A DNA stretch of 64,000 nt from Xanthomonas nasturtii (GCF_001660815.1 NZ_LYMI01000089.1:62001-126000), one strand, 5' to 3'; shown: positions 35,030 to 45,076, counted from the first letter of the stretch. Translations and numbers: made by a program. Notes: generated by a model from the sequence alone, not told the origin.

Positions 35030-37093
35030 ATGACCGAGTCACTGAGTATGGGCGCCCTTGTGGCAGCCCTTCCTGAGAAGTATCAGCCGATTTTCGCGCA
35101 TCCTGAACTAACCGATGGCAGCTCGCGTGGTTGCGAGGATAGGCTGCTGTTGATCCGCCAGTGTGCGCAGCGCCTTCAGGCTACGCTCGGGCGTCCGCTG
35201 CGCGTCCTGGATCTTGGCTGTGCGCAGGGCTTCTTCTCATTGAACCTGGCGGCCGACGGCCACACGGTGCACGGAGTGGACTTTCTCGATCTCAATATAA
35301 ATGTGTGCAAAGCGCTGGCTGCCGAAAATCCTTCGTTTGCAGCGAGCTTTGAGCACGGTACTGTCGAGGACGTGATAGATCGGCTTGAACCGGGTCGGTA
35401 CGATCTGGTCCTCGGGCTCAGCGTCTTCCATCATCTCGTACACGCCCGAGGCATCCTGAGCGTATCGGAACTGTGTCGCAAGCTTTCGGAAAAGACCGCT
35501 GCGGGAGTGTTTGAACTCGCCTTGCATGAGGAGCCGCTTTACTGGGCGCCATCGTTACCGCAGGATCCTGCTGAAATCCTATCCAGTTATGCGTTCCTGC
35601 GCTTGCTTTCGCGGCAGGAGACGCACCTTTCGGCAGTGTCAAGGCCGCTCTATTTCGCGAGCAGCCAGTTCTGGTATGTGGACGGAATCATCGGCGATTT
35701 CACGTCCTGGACAGCTGAATCGCATGCGCATGGGCGGGGCACGCACCTGCAATCGCGTCGCTATTATTTCGGGCCACAGGTTTTCGTAAAAAGAATGACG
35801 CTGGCCGTTGAAGATCGCGCAGAGATCAACTTGCGCGAATTCGTCAATGAAGTGGAGTTTCTAAGCAATCCGCCACTCGGCTATCCGGCGCCGCGCCTGA
35901 TCGCGTCGCTGAACGACTCCAGGGATTTGTTTCTTGCCAGGTCGATGATGGATGGGCGACTTCTTTCCCAGGCGATCGACGATGGTTCGGCTTATGACGC
36001 CGATGAGATCATCGCGCAGATTCTCGAGCAACTTGTGTTGCTTGAACGTGCCGGTTTGTATCATAACGATGTGCGCTGCTGGAATATCCTCATCACGCCG
36101 GAAATGCGTGCTGTACTGATCGATTACGGCGCGATCTCGACCAACGCCGCCGATTGCTCCTGGCTTGAGGATCTGTTGTTTTCGTTTCTGATCACGGTCA
36201 AGGAGATTCTTGAACGTCGGGTTGTTCCCCCCAGCCCGAGCCGTGAGCCTGCGCTGGATTTCACGACATTACCTGCCCGGTACTGCAATGCGTTCGTAGC
36301 GCTGTTTGGGCAGAATCGTTCCCAGTTGACGTTCGCCCTGCTGCAACAGTGTCTCCAACAAGCCGATGCCGCACCGGCCCCGCTTCCTGAGTGGGCATCG
36401 ATTTATCGGCGTCTGCATGACGCGCTACTCGTTTACAACGCGCGGCTGAGCGCGGTGCATATCGAGACGGAGCATCATCGAGTGGAGCTTGCCGCACGTG
36501 GCGCGGCGATCGAGCAGTTTCGTGAGAGCGCATCGAAGGAACAGGGGCGCTTCCAGTTGCTTGAACAGCAAATTGCTGCTTCCGAAAGCAGGTGCCAGCG
36601 ACTCGAGGAGGACAGCGAGAAACTGGCAGCCTGGGCCAAAGGACTCGAAGCTCAAGCGATCGCATCTGCTGCCTTGCAGGCTCGGGTTGCCGCACAGCAG
36701 CAACAAATTTCCCAGCTCGAGAACTCGCGCGAGCAGGATAGAAACCGAGTGAAGGAGCTGCAGGCCGATCTTTCCAGAAGTATGCAGATCGCTACTGCAG
36801 CACGAGAGCACATTCGCGAGCTTGAGTTGGCGGTGGAGGTCCTGGAAGGACAGATCGACAGCCTTCATGCAAGCCGGTCCTGGCGGATTACGGCGCCGCT
36901 TCGTTTGTTCACCACGCGGGTACTCAAACGTGGCGACGGCAATGTTGCGATTATCCGTAACGCGCCAGTCCCACAGCTGGAGGACGTGGCCATCCTTGAT
37001 GGTTCGGTGCCGACTCCGGCAGAAGCTGCAATGGACAAACGTGTTGCCGCAGTCGATCAGCTGGGTAGTCGTATCCGCAAGTCACGTAAATAA
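35030..37093 (+). CDS. WbdD-like methyltransferase-kinase with C-terminal coiled coil
   Basis: A 687-residue protein with three parts. Residues about 45-200 are a class I SAM methyltransferase (RVLDLGCAQGFFSLNLA at 58-74). Residues about 270-400 look like a protein-kinase-fold phosphotransferase: YHNDVRCWN (catalytic Asp347, Asn352) and IDYGA (DYG 365-367 in place of DFG). Residues about 475-618 are Gln/Glu/Arg-rich heptads, a long coiled coil, and the tail SRSWRITAPLRLF is a motif seen at C-termini of cell-surface glycan enzymes. This order matches WbdD, which caps polymannan O-antigen by methylphosphate or phosphate/methyl and sets length with its coiled coil. The ATG at 35030 lies 41 bp after wzt. 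That it caps a rhamnan is inference. Confidence 0.85.
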   Translation: MTESLSMGALVAALPEKYQPIFAHPELTDGSSRGCEDRLLLIRQCAQRLQATLGRPLRVLDLGCAQGFFSLNLAADGHTVHGVDFLDLNINVCKALAAENPSFAASFEHGTVEDVIDRLEPGRYDLVLGLSVFHHLVHARGILSVSELCRKLSEKTAAGVFELALHEEPLYWAPSLPQDPAEILSSYAFLRLLSRQETHLSAVSRPLYFASSQFWYVDGIIGDFTSWTAESHAHGRGTHLQSRRYYFGPQVFVKRMTLAVEDRAEINLREFVNEVEFLSNPPLGYPAPRLIASLNDSRDLFLARSMMDGRLLSQAIDDGSAYDADEIIAQILEQLVLLERAGLYHNDVRCWNILITPEMRAVLIDYGAISTNAADCSWLEDLLFSFLITVKEILERRVVPPSPSREPALDFTTLPARYCNAFVALFGQNRSQLTFALLQQCLQQADAAPAPLPEWASIYRRLHDALLVYNARLSAVHIETEHHRVELAARGAAIEQFRESASKEQGRFQLLEQQIAASESRCQRLEEDSEKLAAWAKGLEAQAIASAALQARVAAQQQQISQLENSREQDRNRVKELQADLSRSMQIATAAREHIRELELAVEVLEGQIDSLHASRSWRITAPLRLFTTRVLKRGDGNVAIIRNAPVPQLEDVAILDGSVPTPAEAAMDKRVAAVDQLGSRIRKSRK

Positions 37094-37144
37094 TCCAGAG
37101 GAAGTCAACGTTGTGGTAAGGACATCATGTAGGGGGTTCGGGTC

Positions 37145-38206
37145 GTGAAAAGAGTCATCGTGCTCGGTGCGCAGGTGCCGTTTATCAGGGGAGGGGCAGA
37201 GTTTCTGAATGAGGAGCTGGTCCGTCAGATCAATCTGTGGGGTAAGCAACACCAGGTCGTCGCCGAACTGGTGCAGCTGCCGTATCGTTGGTATCCCGAA
37301 ACGGAAATCCTTTCCTCCGCATTGGCGTGGCGGTTATTGGATCTGAATGAAAGTAACGGGCAGAAGATCGACCTGTGTATTTGTACCAAGTTTCCAACAT
37401 ACGCTGCCCAGCATGCGAACAAGACGCTCTGGCTGGTGCATCAGCATAGGGTACTTTACGATCTGGAGCGCACCCGTTTTGATTTCCCCCATCTGAACTC
37501 TCGCGATGTGGCGTTGCGCGACGCCTTGCGCGTTTCAGACACGCAGCTGTTGTCGGACATCGAATCGCGCTACACCATCTCGCAGACCGTGACCGAGAGG
37601 CTTCAACAGTTCAACGGTCTTTCTTCGCAGGTTCTATACCCCCCATCCAAACTGGCCCCGTTGATCACATCCGGTGACTACGGCGATTATATTTTGTGCA
37701 TCGGCCGCCTCGAGTCGATGAAGCGGCCCGACTTGCTGATTCGCGCAGCGGCACATGTATCAAAGGCCAAAATCGTCATAGCAGGCACAGGAGCCAGTGA
37801 TTACGCGCTGTCCCTGGCACCGCTGGTGCATGAGCTGGGGCTGCAGGACAGGGTGGAACTGACGGGTTTTGTCGAGGATGAGAAACTGCTCGCGTTGATC
37901 GCCGGTTGCAGGGCCGTTTTCTACTCACCCGTTGACGAAGACTACGGATTCGCAACGCTGGAGGCATTTGCGGCGCATAAACCTGTCATTACGGTTGACG
38001 ACAGCGGCGAAGTCGGAAGGATCGTAAAAGCCACCGGAAGTGGGTGGGTCACCGGTCCCACGGCAGAGGAAATCGCGCAGAGTATCGGGGACTGCTACGC
38101 AAGAACCGGTGCGCAACTACGCGCGCTTGCCGATGAAGGATACCGACTCAGCACCTCGATTACATGGGATCGCGTGATACGCGAGCTCGTGGAGGAAAGG
38201 ATTTGA
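37145..38206 (+). CDS. GT4-type glycosyltransferase, O-antigen locus
   Basis: A 353-residue GT-B enzyme. N-terminal VLGAQVPFIRGGAEFLNEEL is the family 4 start (Gly-rich acceptor loop), LVHQHRVLYDLERTRFD a mid-domain signature, YILCIGRLESMKRPDLLI the interdomain strand, and SPVDEDYGFATLEAFAAHKP the EX7E nucleotide-sugar site. The start is GTG at 37145, with AGGGGG nine bases upstream. Its stop is overlapped by the TTG start of the next glycosyltransferase, after a very strong GGAGGAAAGGA. Probably a rhamnosyltransferase acting on undecaprenyl-linked chains. Confidence 0.9.
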   Translation: MKRVIVLGAQVPFIRGGAEFLNEELVRQINLWGKQHQVVAELVQLPYRWYPETEILSSALAWRLLDLNESNGQKIDLCICTKFPTYAAQHANKTLWLVHQHRVLYDLERTRFDFPHLNSRDVALRDALRVSDTQLLSDIESRYTISQTVTERLQQFNGLSSQVLYPPSKLAPLITSGDYGDYILCIGRLESMKRPDLLIRAAAHVSKAKIVIAGTGASDYALSLAPLVHELGLQDRVELTGFVEDEKLLALIAGCRAVFYSPVDEDYGFATLEAFAAHKPVITVDDSGEVGRIVKATGSGWVTGPTAEEIAQSIGDCYARTGAQLRALADEGYRLSTSITWDRVIRELVEERI

Positions 38207-39972
38207 ACACGCGTTTCCGCATTGCCATGGTCGGGCCACTACCCCCCGAGCATTCCGGCATTGCCGAGTATTCGGCCGGGCTGGTGGAACTGTTGCGCGC
38301 GCGGGGCGTGCAGGTCGACACGGTGGTCCGCGGTGACGTGGAACGCATGGGAGCCCAGAAGGTTGTCGATGGGCTGCTTGAAGCGGATGCCGTTGTCTAC
38401 CAGATGGGAAATCATCCCGCTTTTCATGGGTGGATGCTTCCACTGATGGCATGTGTTCCCGGCGTTGTTCACCTGCATGATCTGGTGCTGCACCACATGG
38501 TGGCGGGTGTCCTGAGTGACGAGTCGCTGCTCGGTGACGGGTATACGCGGGTGCTGGAACAATGGCATTCCGCTGCTGAAGTGAAGAACGCAACGCTTGC
38601 ACTGCGTTATGGCTCTCCGATCTGGGGCCGTGACGACATCGTGCATTACCCGCTTCATCAAGTGGCGACGAAATTCGCACTGGAGGTGGTCGTGCATTCC
38701 CGATACGCGGCCGAAAGCGTTGCCAAGGAGTTTCCGTGGCTGCCTGTTACGGTCATCCCCCAACTCTATCCTGTCGCCGCGCGGCATCGGGTGCGTGATC
38801 GTCTCAGCACCATTGCGGTGATGGGCGGTGGGCAGGTGAATCGCAGGTTCGACTGGATCGTTGAGGCATTGTTGCAGGTCGAGCCCGAGTTGACTCACCC
38901 GCTTTCTCTTGAGATAGCCGGTGTGGTCGAACCTGCCGTGCAGCTACAGCTGGAGCGGCTTTCGGGTTTGCAGAACGTGCGATTGATCGATCATGGTCGC
39001 ATCGACGACGAGCAATTTCGCAGTGTGTTCGAGCGTGCCGACCTGATGATCGCGCTTCGCCAGCCGACCATGGGCGAAGCCTCCGCGGTCGTGTCAAAGG
39101 CATTGCAAGCGGGCCTGCCTGTCGTGGTATCGGATCAGGGCTGGTACGCAGAACTGCCGTCCTGCGTCAGGAAAGTGCCCCCCACGTCCGACTGTCCAGA
39201 GGTTCTTGGCAGTCTGTTGCGGCACTTTGCACTGGATTCGGCAGCGTACTCGCGTTGGGCAGAAGAATGTGGAGATCAGGCGAGTCGCCCGGAGCTTGAC
39301 CCATACGGTGCTACCGACCGCTATGTGAAGCTGTTGAAATCCAGCCGTGTCTTTTCCGATTTCAGGGATCGCGTCGCCGAGGCCTTGGTCGATCTCAAGA
39401 TCGACCTTGAATCTCCGCTGTCGGGCGAAGTTCAGAGAATCGATGTCCGCAGTACGCTGCGTGGTGACCGGTGGGTCGATTCTGCGCTCAAGGCCTTATC
39501 CGAGCGCCAGGTCGACACGCACGGACAAATGGTCTTCGCCACGGTCGAGCCGTACCCTTATACTGAGGCCTTGCCGGTCGAAGCATGTCAGGGAGGGGCG
39601 GCACTGATCGAAACCGATCTTGGTGTGGCCGAGCCCTCCAGCGAGGTCACCGTAAGGCTGATGCTGAACAATACCAGCGGGTTCCCCTGGCTCAGTCCGC
39701 CCGGCCACTCGGTGATGCCGTTCGGCATTTACATCGGATGCTACTGGCGCTCCGTTGTGCCGCTGCAGGAAGTCGAGCAGCCGCGCCATTGGATTGACGA
39801 GCCAATCGAGCCAGCTTCGTGTCGCGAACAGGTCATCTCACTTCGTGTGCCTGATGCAGTTGGTGAGTACGAATTGGAAATCGATCTCGTCCAGGAATCT
39901 GTTGGCTGGTTCAAAACTCGGGGGTTTGTACCAGCCCGGCTGCTCGTACGTGTAGAAGCCACTCAATCATGA
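38203..39972 (+). CDS. Glycosyltransferase with C-terminal beta-sandwich-like domain
   Basis: A 589-residue protein. Residues about 1-390 are a GT-B glycosyltransferase (RIAMVGPLPPEHSGIAEYSA start; GEASAVVSKALQAGLPVVVS in the donor half; a typical GPD-like E-x-E is less clear, ADLMIALRQPTMGEAS). Residues about 440-589 form a different domain, beta-rich, with VTVRLMLNNTSGFPWLS and ending in ELEIDLVQESVGWFKTRGFV. The same LVQE-V-WF signature occurs in the lipoprotein encoded next. TTG at 38203 overlaps the previous stop and has GGAGGAAAGGA upstream; the first internal ATG would cut the Rossmann strand. The extra domain may bind glycan. Confidence 0.85.
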   Translation: MNTRFRIAMVGPLPPEHSGIAEYSAGLVELLRARGVQVDTVVRGDVERMGAQKVVDGLLEADAVVYQMGNHPAFHGWMLPLMACVPGVVHLHDLVLHHMVAGVLSDESLLGDGYTRVLEQWHSAAEVKNATLALRYGSPIWGRDDIVHYPLHQVATKFALEVVVHSRYAAESVAKEFPWLPVTVIPQLYPVAARHRVRDRLSTIAVMGGGQVNRRFDWIVEALLQVEPELTHPLSLEIAGVVEPAVQLQLERLSGLQNVRLIDHGRIDDEQFRSVFERADLMIALRQPTMGEASAVVSKALQAGLPVVVSDQGWYAELPSCVRKVPPTSDCPEVLGSLLRHFALDSAAYSRWAEECGDQASRPELDPYGATDRYVKLLKSSRVFSDFRDRVAEALVDLKIDLESPLSGEVQRIDVRSTLRGDRWVDSALKALSERQVDTHGQMVFATVEPYPYTEALPVEACQGGAALIETDLGVAEPSSEVTVRLMLNNTSGFPWLSPPGHSVMPFGIYIGCYWRSVVPLQEVEQPRHWIDEPIEPASCREQVISLRVPDAVGEYELEIDLVQESVGWFKTRGFVPARLLVRVEATQS

Positions 39973-40003
39973 GGGCACATTCATCCAACCCAGGTCCTAA
40001 CGC

Positions 40004-40603
40004 ATGAAAGCTTTTGTGAAAACCCCCGTCTCTCTGGGCACTGTCGCCATCCTGGCGACTTTCATCACCCTTGTTGGTTGCTCCAAATCGCCTGAGGCAG
40101 ACCAGCCGGTAACCGCCGCACCTCAACCGGCTGCTCCGGCCTCCGAAGCACCCGGTATGACGAGCCCCTTGACGCAGGAGCAAGTCGGGGCTCGCTATGC
40201 CATCGTTTCGGACCCTGTGGTCGCCAATAATGGCGAGGTGATACGCACCGTTGTGTCGGTCACCAACGCTGGCAAGGAAACGCTGAGTTCGAAGGGCACC
40301 TTGCCGGTCAACCTCGCAATCTCTCTGGTAGACAGTTCCGGCGCTTTATCGGCGAAGGATTTCGTACGCGCTTCGCTTCCCGCCGATGGAATTGCTGCGG
40401 GTGCCTCCGCCGAGGTGATCGCCGAGGTGCCAGCCCAGGCAGTGGTTGGAAAGAGCCTGCGAATCGGGCTGGTACAGGAAGGCGTCGCCTGGTTCAGCGA
40501 TTTCAAGATCGAGCCGCTCGACTACGGCCCGTTCAGCAGCTGCGCAGATCAGGGCAAGCAGACGATATGCGGTGCGGGTGGGAAGCCGCTGTCAACGCGT
40601 TGA
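40004..40603 (+). CDS. Small lipoprotein sharing a domain with the upstream glycosyltransferase
   Basis: A 199-residue lipoprotein: signal [20 protein letters not shown] with lipobox LVGC (Cys26), a Pro/Ala linker to about residue 55, then a beta-rich domain with [20 protein letters not shown] and [20 protein letters not shown]. The end of that domain matches the C-terminal domain of the preceding glycosyltransferase (LVQESVGWF). Two cysteines near the end ([13 protein letters not shown]) may form a disulphide. It lies 31 bp after that gene and 79 bp before gmd in the O-antigen operon. Its role is unknown; a periplasmic glycan-contact protein is conceivable. Confidence 0.82.
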   Translation: MKAFVKTPVSLGTVAILATFITLVGCSKSPEADQPVTAAPQPAAPASEAPGMTSPLTQEQVGARYAIVSDPVVANNGEVIRTVVSVTNAGKETLSSKGTLPVNLAISLVDSSGALSAKDFVRASLPADGIAAGASAEVIAEVPAQAVVGKSLRIGLVQEGVAWFSDFKIEPLDYGPFSSCADQGKQTICGAGGKPLSTR

Positions 40604-40682
40604 GCTGCACCGTGCGGCGGAAACAGCCCGATCCTGCATCGGCTCAAAGCCGGAACCAATACGTAAACAAGAGAATGTGTTA

Positions 40683-41717
40683 ATGAAAACTGCGTTGATT
40701 ACTGGAATCTCGGGTCAAGACGGTGCTTACCTTGCAGAACTGCTGTTGGACAAGGGCTACCGCGTATTTGGCACGTATCGCCGTACGAGTTCGGTCAATT
40801 TCTGGCGGATCGAAGAGCTTGGAATTGCAGCCCACCCGAACCTTAATCTAATCGAATACGATCTGACGGATCTAGGGTCGAGCATCCGTATGCTTGAAAG
40901 CACCGGAGCCACCGAGGTCTACAATCTGGCGGCTCAGAGCTTCGTGGGTGTGTCTTTCGATCAGCCGACCACGACGGCGCAGATCACCGGTATCGGTCCG
41001 GTCCACCTGCTGGAGGCGATCCGTCAGGTGAACCGGGATATCCGCTTCTACCAGGCCTCGACGTCGGAGATGTTCGGCAAGGTGCAGGCTGTTCCGCAGA
41101 TCGAAAGCACGCCGTTCTATCCACGCAGCCCCTATGGTGTCGCCAAACTCTATGCACACTGGATGACGGTGAACTACCGCGAGAGTTACGACATCTTTGG
41201 TTGCAGTGGCATCCTGTTCAACCACGAAAGTCCATTGCGTGGACGTGAATTCGTGACGCGCAAGATCACCGACTCGGTAGCCAAGATCAAGCTCGGGCTG
41301 CTGGACTGCATGGAATTGGGTAACCTGGACGCCAAGCGTGACTGGGGCTTTGCGCGCGAGTATGTGGAAGGTATGTGGCGGATGCTGCAGGCCGAGGAGC
41401 CGGATACTTTCGTGCTCGCAACCAATCGCACCGAGACCGTACGCGATTTCGTCAGCATGGCGTTCAAGGGCGCGGGCATCGACGTCGAGTTCCGTGGGAA
41501 GGACGCTGAAGAGACTGCGGTGGATACTGCCACCGGCAAGGTGCTCATGCGCATCAACCCGAAGTTCCACCGCCCTGCAGAAGTGGAGCTGCTGATCGGC
41601 GATCCCGAAAAGGCGGCCCGCATCCTCGGCTGGAAGCCCGAGACCACGCTGGAGCAGCTGTGCCAGATGATGGTCGAGGCCGATCTGAAGAGGAACGAGC
41701 GTGGCTTCTCATTCTGA
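40683..41717 (+). CDS. gmd: GDP-mannose 4,6-dehydratase
   Basis: Gmd converts GDP-mannose to GDP-4-keto-6-deoxymannose. The 344-residue SDR has the NADP loop [35 protein letters not shown], the catalytic Ser/Thr-Glu and Tyr-Lys in STSEMFGK and [12 protein letters not shown], and [21 protein letters not shown]-mannose would come from XanA/XanB at 54.6-57.4 kb. The ATG at 40683 has AAGAGAA upstream and starts the Rossmann strand directly. rmd overlaps its end by 17 bases. Length is normal. Confidence 0.96.
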   Translation: MKTALITGISGQDGAYLAELLLDKGYRVFGTYRRTSSVNFWRIEELGIAAHPNLNLIEYDLTDLGSSIRMLESTGATEVYNLAAQSFVGVSFDQPTTTAQITGIGPVHLLEAIRQVNRDIRFYQASTSEMFGKVQAVPQIESTPFYPRSPYGVAKLYAHWMTVNYRESYDIFGCSGILFNHESPLRGREFVTRKITDSVAKIKLGLLDCMELGNLDAKRDWGFAREYVEGMWRMLQAEEPDTFVLATNRTETVRDFVSMAFKGAGIDVEFRGKDAEETAVDTATGKVLMRINPKFHRPAEVELLIGDPEKAARILGWKPETTLEQLCQMMVEADLKRNERGFSF

Positions 41718-42639
41718 CCTGATGGGCAAGCGGGTTCTGATCAGCGGAGCGTCCGGGTTCACCGGGCGCTACATGACCCAGCAGCTCCAGGAACAGGGCT
41801 GCACGGTCATTGGCGTCGGCACGCGTTCGGACACTGCCGGCATGGGCAGCACCGACGAGTTCTGGCCGATGGATCTGCGCGACGCTGCCGACGTCGCCCG
41901 CGCCGTTGCGCAGGCCCAAGCCGACTACGTTGTGCATCTGGCGGCAGTGGCCTTTGTCGGTCATGGGGATGCTGACGATTTTTACCGCGTCAATCTGCTA
42001 GGTACGCGTAACCTGCTGCAGGCGCTGGCCGCAAGCCGACACCGCCCGGAGAGGGTGCTGATCGCGAGCAGTGCCAATGTCTACGGCAATGCAACCGAAG
42101 GCGTGATCGACGAGTCGGTCACGCCCGCGCCCGCGAACGACTACGCGGTGAGCAAGCTCGCCATGGAATATGTCGCCAGCTTATGGCGCGAGCGCCTGCC
42201 CCTGGTGATTGCGCGCCCCTTCAACTATACCGGGGTCGGTCAGGCGACCAACTTCCTGATTCCCAAGATCGTTTCCCATTTCGCATCGCGTGCCTCTTCC
42301 ATCGAGTTGGGCAACACCGAAGTGTGGCGCGATTTCGGCGATGTCAGGTCGGTCGTGCTGGCTTACCGCAAGCTCCTGCAGGCGCCAGCGGCCGAAGGGC
42401 AAATCGTCAATGTATGTTCGGGTGTCGCCAGTTCGCTAGGGGACATCATCAGGATCTGCTCGAAAATCACTGGCCACGACATCGACGTCCAGGTGAACCC
42501 CGCGTTCGTTCGGGAGAACGAGGTCAAGAAGTTGCTTGGCAGCAATGCCAGATTGCAGGAGCTGATCGGCGATTGGCAGAGTCTTGCGCTGGAGGACACG
42601 CTGCGCTGGATGCTTGAAGCTGCCAGCACTGAGCAGTGA
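41701..42639 (+). CDS. rmd: GDP-4-keto-6-deoxy-D-mannose reductase (GDP-D-rhamnose forming)
   Basis: Rmd reduces the Gmd product to GDP-D-rhamnose, the donor for D-rhamnan O-antigens. The 312-residue SDR has [19 protein letters not shown] (NAD(P) loop), [12 protein letters not shown], the catalytic [10 protein letters not shown] and [12 protein letters not shown] (Tyr-x3-Lys), and [14 protein letters not shown] at 41701, inside the end of gmd, has GAAGAGGA upstream; ATG at 41722 just after the gmd stop is an alternative without a ribosome site. GDP-fucose synthases share this fold, but the Rmd-type sequence and locus favour D-rhamnose. It is the last gene of the plus-strand operon. Confidence 0.92.
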   Translation: MASHSDLMGKRVLISGASGFTGRYMTQQLQEQGCTVIGVGTRSDTAGMGSTDEFWPMDLRDAADVARAVAQAQADYVVHLAAVAFVGHGDADDFYRVNLLGTRNLLQALAASRHRPERVLIASSANVYGNATEGVIDESVTPAPANDYAVSKLAMEYVASLWRERLPLVIARPFNYTGVGQATNFLIPKIVSHFASRASSIELGNTEVWRDFGDVRSVVLAYRKLLQAPAAEGQIVNVCSGVASSLGDIIRICSKITGHDIDVQVNPAFVRENEVKKLLGSNARLQELIGDWQSLALEDTLRWMLEAASTEQ

Positions 42640-42666
42640 GGGCAATCCAAGGACATTGAGAGCAAT

Positions 42667-42699
42667 CGAGCTTCGGCTGGAAAATTCAGCCGAAGCTCG
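42667..42699. terminator. Hairpin between convergent rmd and wxcO
   Basis: A perfect 13-bp stem (CGAGCTTCGGCTG at 42667-42679, CAGCCGAAGCTCG at 42687-42699) with the loop GAAAATT sits 27 bp after the rmd stop. It lacks a T-run on either strand but probably separates the two O-antigen operons. Confidence 0.65.
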
Positions 42700-42823
42700 C
42701 TGCGAATGCTTGGTAGTGTTTTTGTTCAGCGTTATCTAACAGGCTGACGCACCCGCAGTTGCCAGGAACCGCGCCAGGTGAAAGGGGCGATTAACGCGCT
42801 GGCGATCGTGCTTCCCGGCCGGC

Positions 42824-45076
42824 TTATCTGCTGCAGTCGGACTTGCAAATTTCAAGACTGGTCAGCCCGAGGGCAAGCAGCCGCTGGTCCGCAGACATGC
42901 CGACCTGCGCGGGAGAGACCGGTGTTTCGTAGCTAAGAACCAGATGCACTACTTCACCAGGCTGGCGGGTCGTGACCGGAATCCGTAGTGCCAGCGGCAC
43001 CGCTTGTGCTGCAGTGACGCGGGTGTCGAGCGCCTGGACGCCGTTGACCGTGGCACGGATGCGCAGGGCTTGCTGGGGGCCAGGCAGAAACGGGTTGCCG
43101 CGCAGAATCACCGTTGTCTTGCCGACGGTCGTTGAGTTGACACGGTAGCGCAGCGATGAGCTTGTGCCTTCCGACCAGACACCCCATGCCTCGTCGGACG
43201 ACCAGCCTTGCGTGAGCAAGCTGCGGAGCGCGGGGAGCGTAATGCTGGTATCTGCCGCGGGCTCGGTGACCACGGTGTCCTTGGCAGCATCGGCGCTTGC
43301 AGGCTTGGCACCACCTGGCAGACGGAAAACCACAACAGCGCCATCTTCGCGTGTTATCGCCGGCGGCGCGCCAATGGCCTGGGTCCATTCAGCGATGACC
43401 TGCGCCCCCTGGTCGGCGTAGCCGCGCTTGTCGATGTAGACAGCGTCGAAGCCGAAGCGACCGATCGCCTTGAGCTGTGCGGCGGCGGGTTGGGTCTCCA
43501 GATTCCGGTAGAACAGGTCGCCCTCACGGCCCTTCATGCCTGCGTAGCTCCACTTCAGGTGCTGTGAGTGGACGAATCCCACCGCTAGGTCATAGGCGTG
43601 CAGGGCATTCTTGGGCGGCACTTCCGGAAACGGCATATAGGGCAACTGGTAAACGGCTGCACCGACAGGCAGGGCAGTTTCAATGCTGCGGATGAAACGC
43701 CTGTCCTGCTCGTACGCAGTGCGCGCGCTGGATTGACACGGGCCGCACACCGCCGAGGTCTGGTCCCAGATGCCGAAGACCAGCATGCCGGCGGCAGCGA
43801 TCGAGGCGATGGTCATGCGGTGTCGACGCCCCACCTTGTCGGACAGCATCTGCACGCCGATGGCTACCGCAGCGAGGGTGCTGAACGTGATGAAGATGCT
43901 GGCCCGGTTCCAGCCGCGGATGGAGGGCGATACGACGTGCGCGAAGAGTGAGCCAAGCCCGCCGATGGTCATGAATGCCAGAAGGACGCCGGAAAGAATC
44001 GCCAACAGGGCAATGCGTTCTTCGTTGCGCCGCTCGGACAGGCGCGCGAACGCGACCAGCGCCAGGATGGCAAGACCGAAGGAACCGATCAGGCCCAGCG
44101 AGGCGGTCGTGTTCTCGTTGATCAACGGTGTGCTGGCCATGTAGCTGGCCGTCACATTGGCCAGCTTGGGTAGCCTGTGGTCGGGGCGCGGCAGGATCAA
44201 CTGCATGAACTTCACGCCGTAGATCTCGGACTCTGCCGGCGCGCGGGCAGCGACTTCCGGATTGTGACCGTTGATCCGCTCGTTGATCACGTTGGGTGCG
44301 ACATTTGCCAGCGTGCCAAGCGCGAGGAAGAAAATGACGGGTGCTGCGAGGCGGGTGATGGACGCCCAGTTCTTCTGGAACAACGCCATGAGGCAGGCCG
44401 TTCCAATCAGGATCAGGCCGAATGCCGTGTAGTAGACGCCAAAACAGCTCAGGACTAGGTACAGCGCAGCAAGCGCGATCTTGCGGGCGGGCCGGGCGCT
44501 CCAGAAATCCAGCGATACGTCGGCGCGTGCAATCCGGATCGCAAGCATGAAGTAGATCGGGATGCCGAAATACCAGGTGTAGAAGATGTGCTGCAGGCGC
44601 AGGAAATGGAACGGCGCCAGCGTGAAGAGCATGGCAGTGGTAAAGGACAGCGAACGACCCACGCGCAGCCAGCGCATCACCCAATATGCCGTCAGAAAGT
44701 TCGCGGCAAAGCCCAGCAGGAAGAACAGATTCAGTGCTGCGGCACTGCTGCCGGTCAGCATGCCGGCAAGTTTCAGGAACAGGAAGCTGCCGGAGTCTGC
44801 CCCGGGGTAATCCAGGAAGGAGGAGCCGAATGGGAAGCCGCTACGGGCGTTCTCGAAGATCCATCCTTCCATCGCTCGCTGCGTCAGCCAGAGGCTGCTC
44901 AAGGCGTCGCCGCTATACGAGAGTGGGTAGTCCAGCACGGGCAACAGGCCCGCCCGCCAGCCGACGAGCAGGACGCTGCCCGCCACGACGGACAGGACGG
45001 CGCCTAACAGCAGGGGCAGCCATTCGGCCTTGATGAGAGGGCGGGCCGGCGTCGTAGGAGGAAGTAGGGTGCTCAT
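42824..45076 (-). CDS. wxcO: Polytopic membrane protein WxcO, likely periplasmic-side sugar transferase
   Basis: A 750-residue protein with about 11-13 hydrophobic segments in its first 430 residues (e.g. WLPLLLGAVLSVVAGSVLLV, ALNLFFLLGFAANFLTAYWV, IALAALYLVLSCFGVYYTAF) and a large soluble C-terminal part (about 430-750). The layout, with an acidic first loop (YSGDALSSLWLTQRAM), resembles GT-C transferases. It is the last gene of the wxcKLMNO set. By analogy with GtrA/GtrB plus a strain-specific Gtr transferase, it may move Fuc3NAc from a lipid carrier onto the exported chain; this is inference. The ATG at 45076 is preferred to a GTG three codons earlier. Confidence 0.85.
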   Translation of the reverse strand: MSTLLPPTTPARPLIKAEWLPLLLGAVLSVVAGSVLLVGWRAGLLPVLDYPLSYSGDALSSLWLTQRAMEGWIFENARSGFPFGSSFLDYPGADSGSFLFLKLAGMLTGSSAAALNLFFLLGFAANFLTAYWVMRWLRVGRSLSFTTAMLFTLAPFHFLRLQHIFYTWYFGIPIYFMLAIRIARADVSLDFWSARPARKIALAALYLVLSCFGVYYTAFGLILIGTACLMALFQKNWASITRLAAPVIFFLALGTLANVAPNVINERINGHNPEVAARAPAESEIYGVKFMQLILPRPDHRLPKLANVTASYMASTPLINENTTASLGLIGSFGLAILALVAFARLSERRNEERIALLAILSGVLLAFMTIGGLGSLFAHVVSPSIRGWNRASIFITFSTLAAVAIGVQMLSDKVGRRHRMTIASIAAAGMLVFGIWDQTSAVCGPCQSSARTAYEQDRRFIRSIETALPVGAAVYQLPYMPFPEVPPKNALHAYDLAVGFVHSQHLKWSYAGMKGREGDLFYRNLETQPAAAQLKAIGRFGFDAVYIDKRGYADQGAQVIAEWTQAIGAPPAITREDGAVVVFRLPGGAKPASADAAKDTVVTEPAADTSITLPALRSLLTQGWSSDEAWGVWSEGTSSSLRYRVNSTTVGKTTVILRGNPFLPGPQQALRIRATVNGVQALDTRVTAAQAVPLALRIPVTTRQPGEVVHLVLSYETPVSPAQVGMSADQRLLALGLTSLEICKSDCSR

